From Sphingobium jiangsuense (lineage in GTDB: Bacteria; Pseudomonadota; Alphaproteobacteria; Sphingomonadales; Sphingomonadaceae), in assembly GCF_014196495.1 (NCBI RefSeq), contig NZ_JACIDT010000001.1:430542-494541 (forward strand): a stretch of DNA of 64,000 nucleotides, in the 5' to 3' direction. Position 1 is the first letter of the stretch. Each line of letters opens with the position of its first letter. Shown here one piece after another: positions 61,065 through 64,000 of the stretch. The notes under the pieces are model-generated. The model ran no database searches. It saw only the letters and a program-made list of their open reading frames with translations, and had not been told where the DNA came from. The translations under genes and the position numbers were made by a program.

Positions 61065-61137
61065 GTCATCCCAGCGCAGGCTGGCATCTCAGAAGGCTGC
61101 GCACCATGGCCGGCGTCCCGGCCTGCGCTGGGGTGAC
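61065..61137. repeat. REP-like paired palindrome, copy 3
   Basis: Same plan as the copies at 30514 and 51597: CCCAGC-GCAG-GCTGG, a spacer, then CCCGGCC-TGC-GCTGGGG, bounded by GTCA and TGAC. Confidence 0.72.
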
Positions 61138-61289
61138 GGAAAAGATGGAGGGGGACCGATCCCACCAAAGCAGCGATCCTCAAACCGCTTTGCAAGCCGC
61201 AAAACCGCCTTGTCTTTTCAGCGAACGAGGCAGCCTCTAAAGACTCCTCCATTTCCGCCGCCTTCCTCCTCCACAGTGAAAGGTTTCCG

Positions 61290-61610
61290 ATGATCGCCCC
61301 GTTCCGCCCTGTTGCCGCCGCCGCCATGCTGATGCTGCTCGCCCTGTCCGCCTGCGCCAGCCCGGAAGCGCGCCTGCGCACGGGGCTTGTCGATGCGGGC
61401 CTGCCCGACCGGACGGCCGCCTGCATGGCCGAATATATGGCCGACCGCCTCAGCGTCACGCAATTGCGCCGCCTCCAGTCGCTCGCCTCGGTCAAGAAGG
61501 TGGACTATCAGCGAATCACGCTGGACGACTATCTGCACAAGGTCCGCGCGCTCAAGGATGCGGAGTTGATCGCCGTCACCGGCAAGGCCGCGTTCCACTG
61601 CGCCTTTTGA
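61290..61610 (+). CDS. Small lipoprotein of unknown function
   Basis: 106 residues with a signal peptide and lipobox LSAC. The mature part is helical, with GLPDRTAACMAEYMADRLSV and QLRRLQSLASV; two further Cys could make a disulfide. I recognise no named domain. It stands alone between the repeat-rich gap and the sucC promoter region. Confidence 0.8.
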   Translation: MIAPFRPVAAAAMLMLLALSACASPEARLRTGLVDAGLPDRTAACMAEYMADRLSVTQLRRLQSLASVKKVDYQRITLDDYLHKVRALKDAELIAVTGKAAFHCAF

Positions 61611-61635
61611 TGCGCCGGCCCCGCGCGGCGGCATT

Positions 61636-61663
61636 TTGCAACTTTGCAAAGTCCATTTGCAAA
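61636..61663. promoter_or_regulatory. TTTGCAAA repeats upstream of sucC
   Basis: TTTGCAAA at 61643-61650 and again at 61656-61663, the second inside a direct repeat TTTGCAAAGTCC, with a third TTGCAA at 61636-61641. Paired TTTGCAAA palindromes are described as operators of ScfR-family short-chain acyl-CoA regulators such as PccR; the spacing here (five bases) is one more than I recall for that site. About 80 bases before sucC. Confidence 0.45.
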
Positions 61664-61740
61664 GTCCGGCTTTCCTTGGGCGTCCGCCTGTGCTTTAGCG
61701 GCGCCGTCTTTTCTCCCGCTGGTGACGAGGATTTCATCCG

Positions 61741-62940
61741 ATGAACATTCATGAATATCAGGCCAAGGAACTTCTGGCGAAATTCGGCGCGCCGATCGCG
61801 GCCGGCCATGCCGCCTTCACCGTCGAGGAAGCGGTCGAGGCCGCCGGCAAGCTGCCCGGACCGCTCTATGTCGTGAAGGCGCAGATCCACGCCGGCGGCC
61901 GCGGCAAGGGCAAGTTCAAGGAACTCGGCCCCGACGCCAAGGGCGGCGTCCGCCTCGCCAGGACGGTGGAGGAAGTGCGCGCCCATGCCGCCGACATGCT
62001 CGGCAACACCCTCGTCACCGTGCAGACCGGCCCCGCCGGCAAGCAGGTCAATCGCCTCTACGTCACCGACGGCGCCGACATCGCGAAGGAATTCTACCTC
62101 GCGCTGCTGGTCGACCGCGCCACCGGCCGCGTCGCCTTCGTCGTGTCGACCGAAGGCGGCATGGACATTGAAGAGGTCGCGCACTCGACCCCGGAAAAGA
62201 TCCACACCTTCGCCGTCGATCCCGCGACCGGCTTCATGCCGCATCACGGCCGTTCGGTCGCCGCCGCGCTGAAGCTTTCGGGCGATCAGGCGAAGCAGGC
62301 CGCGAAGGTCGCCGCCTCGCTCTACAAGGCGTTCCTCGCCACCGATGCGTCGCAGATCGAGATCAACCCGCTCGCCGTCACCGAGCAGGGCAATCTGCTG
62401 GTGCTCGACGCCAAGGTCGGCTTCGACAGCAACTCTCTGTTCCGTCACCCCGACATCCTCGAACTGCGCGACGAGACCGAAGAAGACCCGGCCGAACTGG
62501 AAGCGTCGAAATACGACCTCGCCTATATCAAGCTCGACGGCGACATCGGCTGCATGGTGAACGGCGCGGGCCTCGCCATGGCGACGATGGACATCATCAA
62601 ACTCAACGGCATGTTCCCGGCCAACTTCCTCGACGTCGGCGGCGGCGCGAACAAGGAGAAGGTGACGGCCGCGTTCAAGATCATCCTGCAGGATCCGGCG
62701 GTGAAGGGCATTCTCGTCAACATCTTCGGCGGCATCATGCGCTGCGACATCATCGCCGAGGGCATCGTCGCGGCCGCCAAGGAAGTGAACCTGTCGGTTC
62801 CGCTGGTCGTCCGCCTCGAAGGCACCAACGTCCAGCAGGGCAAGGACATCCTTGCCGCCTCCGGCCTGCCGATCGTCTCGGCGGACGATCTGGGCGACGC
62901 GGCGAAGAAGATCGTCGCGCAGGTCAAGGCGGTCGCCTGA
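61741..62940 (+). CDS. sucC: Succinyl-CoA synthetase (ADP-forming) beta subunit
   Basis: TCA-cycle enzyme subunit, 399 residues. ATP-grasp domain with [34 protein letters not shown] and [21 protein letters not shown]-terminal CoA-ligase part with [35 protein letters not shown] and [15 protein letters not shown]. The alpha subunit gene sucD does not follow; etfB lies 157 bases downstream. sucD must be elsewhere. Confidence 0.96.
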   Translation: MNIHEYQAKELLAKFGAPIAAGHAAFTVEEAVEAAGKLPGPLYVVKAQIHAGGRGKGKFKELGPDAKGGVRLARTVEEVRAHAADMLGNTLVTVQTGPAGKQVNRLYVTDGADIAKEFYLALLVDRATGRVAFVVSTEGGMDIEEVAHSTPEKIHTFAVDPATGFMPHHGRSVAAALKLSGDQAKQAAKVAASLYKAFLATDASQIEINPLAVTEQGNLLVLDAKVGFDSNSLFRHPDILELRDETEEDPAELEASKYDLAYIKLDGDIGCMVNGAGLAMATMDIIKLNGMFPANFLDVGGGANKEKVTAAFKIILQDPAVKGILVNIFGGIMRCDIIAEGIVAAAKEVNLSVPLVVRLEGTNVQQGKDILAASGLPIVSADDLGDAAKKIVAQVKAVA

Positions 62941-63097
62941 CTTTCAGGACGACAGAGATCACGGGGGCATCGGGCAGAAATGCCCGGTGCCCTTTTGCGA
63001 TGGACTTGCACGGCAGCGCAAAGCGACGCATGGGAAGAAGCGTTTCCCCGGTACTGCCGTTGCGCGGGTCCATGGATGATGCGGAAGGACATGGAAG

Positions 63098-63847
63098 ATG
63101 AAGCTATTGGTGCCGATAAAGCGTGTGATTGATTACAATGTGAAGCCGCGGGTCAGGTCGGATGGATCGGGAGTTGATCTTTCGAACGTGAAGATGAGCA
63201 TGAACCCGTTTGACGAGATTGCGGTGGAGGAGGCGATCCGTCTGAAGGAGAAGGGTGTCGCCTCGGAGATCGTGGTGGTGTCGATCGGGGTGGCGAAGGC
63301 GCAGGAGACGCTGCGCACGGCGCTGGCGATGGGCGCGGACCGGGCGATCCTGATCGAGACCGAGGCCGGGGTGGAGCCGCTGGGCGTGGCGAAGCTCTTG
63401 TCGAAGGTGGCCGGGGAGGAACAGCCGGGCCTCGTGATATTGGGCAAGCAGGCGATCGACGACGACAGCAACCAGACCGGGCAGATGCTGGCGGCGCTCT
63501 TGGGCTGGGCGCAGGGCACGTTCGCGAGCAGGGTCGAGGTCGAGGGCGAGAGCGTCGCGGTCACCCGCGAGGTCGATGGCGGGCTGGAGACGGTGAAGCT
63601 CGCCCTTCCGGCGATCGTCACCACCGACCTGCGGTTGAACGAGCCGCGCTATGCCTCGCTGCCCAACATCATGAAGGCGAAGGCCAAGCCGCTCGCCAAC
63701 CGCAAGCCCGAGGAGTTCGGCGTGGACATTTCCCCGCGTCTGGAGACGCTCAACGTGGCCGAGCCGCCGAAACGCTCGGCCGGGATCAAGGTGGCGGATG
63801 TCGATGAACTGGTGGGCAAGCTGAAGGAACTGGGAGTGGCGGCATGA
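63098..63847 (+). CDS. etfB: Electron transfer flavoprotein beta subunit
   Basis: 249 residues. Accepts electrons from acyl-CoA dehydrogenases together with EtfA. Opens with [18 protein letters not shown] and has the ETF-beta signature [28 protein letters not shown] and [25 protein letters not shown]. Its codon choice (GTG, CTG, GCG, GGG) is visibly different from that of sucC, which favours C-ending codons. The etfA start overlaps its stop (ATGA). Confidence 0.95.
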   Translation: MKLLVPIKRVIDYNVKPRVRSDGSGVDLSNVKMSMNPFDEIAVEEAIRLKEKGVASEIVVVSIGVAKAQETLRTALAMGADRAILIETEAGVEPLGVAKLLSKVAGEEQPGLVILGKQAIDDDSNQTGQMLAALLGWAQGTFASRVEVEGESVAVTREVDGGLETVKLALPAIVTTDLRLNEPRYASLPNIMKAKAKPLANRKPEEFGVDISPRLETLNVAEPPKRSAGIKVADVDELVGKLKELGVAA

Positions 63848-64000
63848 AGACGCTGATATGGGTCGAGCATGAGGGCGGCGTGCTGAAGGACGCGACGCTC
63901 TCTGTGGTGAGCGCGGGCGCGCAGCTGGGCGAGGTGCATCTGCTGGTCGCGGGGCAGGATGTGGGCGGCGTTGCGCAAGCCGCCGCGCAGATTGCGGGCG
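63844..64000 (+). CDS. etfA: Electron transfer flavoprotein alpha subunit (partial)
   Basis: The first 52 codons are in the window: [21 protein letters not shown] is the usual EtfA opening (here split for brevity as [11 protein letters not shown] and [12 protein letters not shown]). The ATG overlaps the etfB stop. The FAD-binding C-terminal domain lies beyond the right edge. Confidence 0.92.
   Translation, partial: MKTLIWVEHEGGVLKDATLSVVSAGAQLGEVHLLVAGQDVGGVAQAAAQIAG

Larger units (their letters stand above)
60644..61289. other. Intergenic region with palindrome, orphan terminator and REP element
   Basis: About 650 bases between lolC (minus) and the small lipoprotein gene (plus). From left to right it holds the 16-bp palindrome GATGCTCTAGAGCATC (60672-60687), a TTGACA hexamer at 60754, a TATAAA at about 60892, a strong intrinsic terminator (60950-60988) with no gene before it on that strand, and a REP-like element (61065-61137). 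No protein-coding frame is convincing. Confidence 0.55.

Noticed and set aside
1..64000. CRISPR arrays, prophage, insertion sequences, rRNA, tRNA
   Set aside because: I looked for regularly spaced repeats, transposase or integrase motifs and conserved RNA segments and found none; the repeats present are short, dispersed and non-coding.

Overview
The window is 64 kb of GC-rich, densely coding chromosome from an alphaproteobacterium, most likely a member of the Sphingomonadaceae. The grounds are strong G/C at third codon positions, several large TonB-dependent receptors, frequent ATGA gene overlaps, the gene order sucC-etfB-etfA, EcfG-like promoter motifs (GGAAC-N16/17-CGTT type) and family-typical small lipoproteins. 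I saw no tRNA, rRNA, CRISPR array, prophage or insertion sequence.

Layout. (a) 1-4.7 kb, minus strand: tamA and tamB, the outer-membrane assembly module; tamB runs off the left edge. (b) 5.2-23.2 kb: an iron and envelope region. It holds a response regulator and a sensor kinase in convergent orientation, a TonB-dependent receptor-like protein, a second two-component system, two tandem paralogous siderophore receptors, a minus-strand operon PepSY / DUF2271 / DUF4198 / apbE, and a plus-strand operon tonB / piuC / alpha-hydroxy-acid oxidase. Fur-like palindromes lie in front of both receptors and of both operons. The DUF2271 protein carries a DGVSGAT sequence matching the ApbE flavinylation motif. 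I therefore read the region as ferric-siderophore import coupled to a periplasmic flavin reductase. (c) 23.3-30.5 kb: small housekeeping and stress genes (GAF protein, metallopeptidase, a 46-residue Gln-rich protein, a small membrane protein, L,D-transpeptidase, free-Met-sulfoxide reductase, CinA-type protein, GFA protein, methionine aminopeptidase). (d) 30.7-39.7 kb, minus strand: one chemotaxis cluster (MCP, STAS, CheA, CheR, CheB, CheD, CheY, CheW, a second CheB and a small unknown). The second CheB has lost its catalytic histidine. (e) 39.9-43.9 kb: trehalose operon otsB / GH15 / otsA behind a likely general-stress promoter. (f) 44.2-51.6 kb: lgt-midA-pgeF, a HAD phosphatase, and an Mla-type lipid transporter operon with its auxiliary lipoprotein. 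(g) 51.7-60.6 kb: radical SAM protein, GST, dnaE, a Yip1-like membrane protein and lolCD. (h) 61.3-64 kb: a small lipoprotein, sucC, and etfB with the start of etfA.

Between genes there are several kinds of dispersed repeat. One is a structured element of about 130-145 bp present twice (5911-6041 and 47035-47180), both times between convergent genes, whose outer arms differ in sequence but stay self-complementary. Another is a REP-like paired palindrome of 73-79 bp found three times. The main regulatory readings are Fur for iron genes, a TTCAGTTTCGGTT box shared by the convergent response regulator and kinase genes, EcfG-type promoters for stress genes, and a TTTGCAAA repeat upstream of sucC. 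All are inferred from sequence alone.
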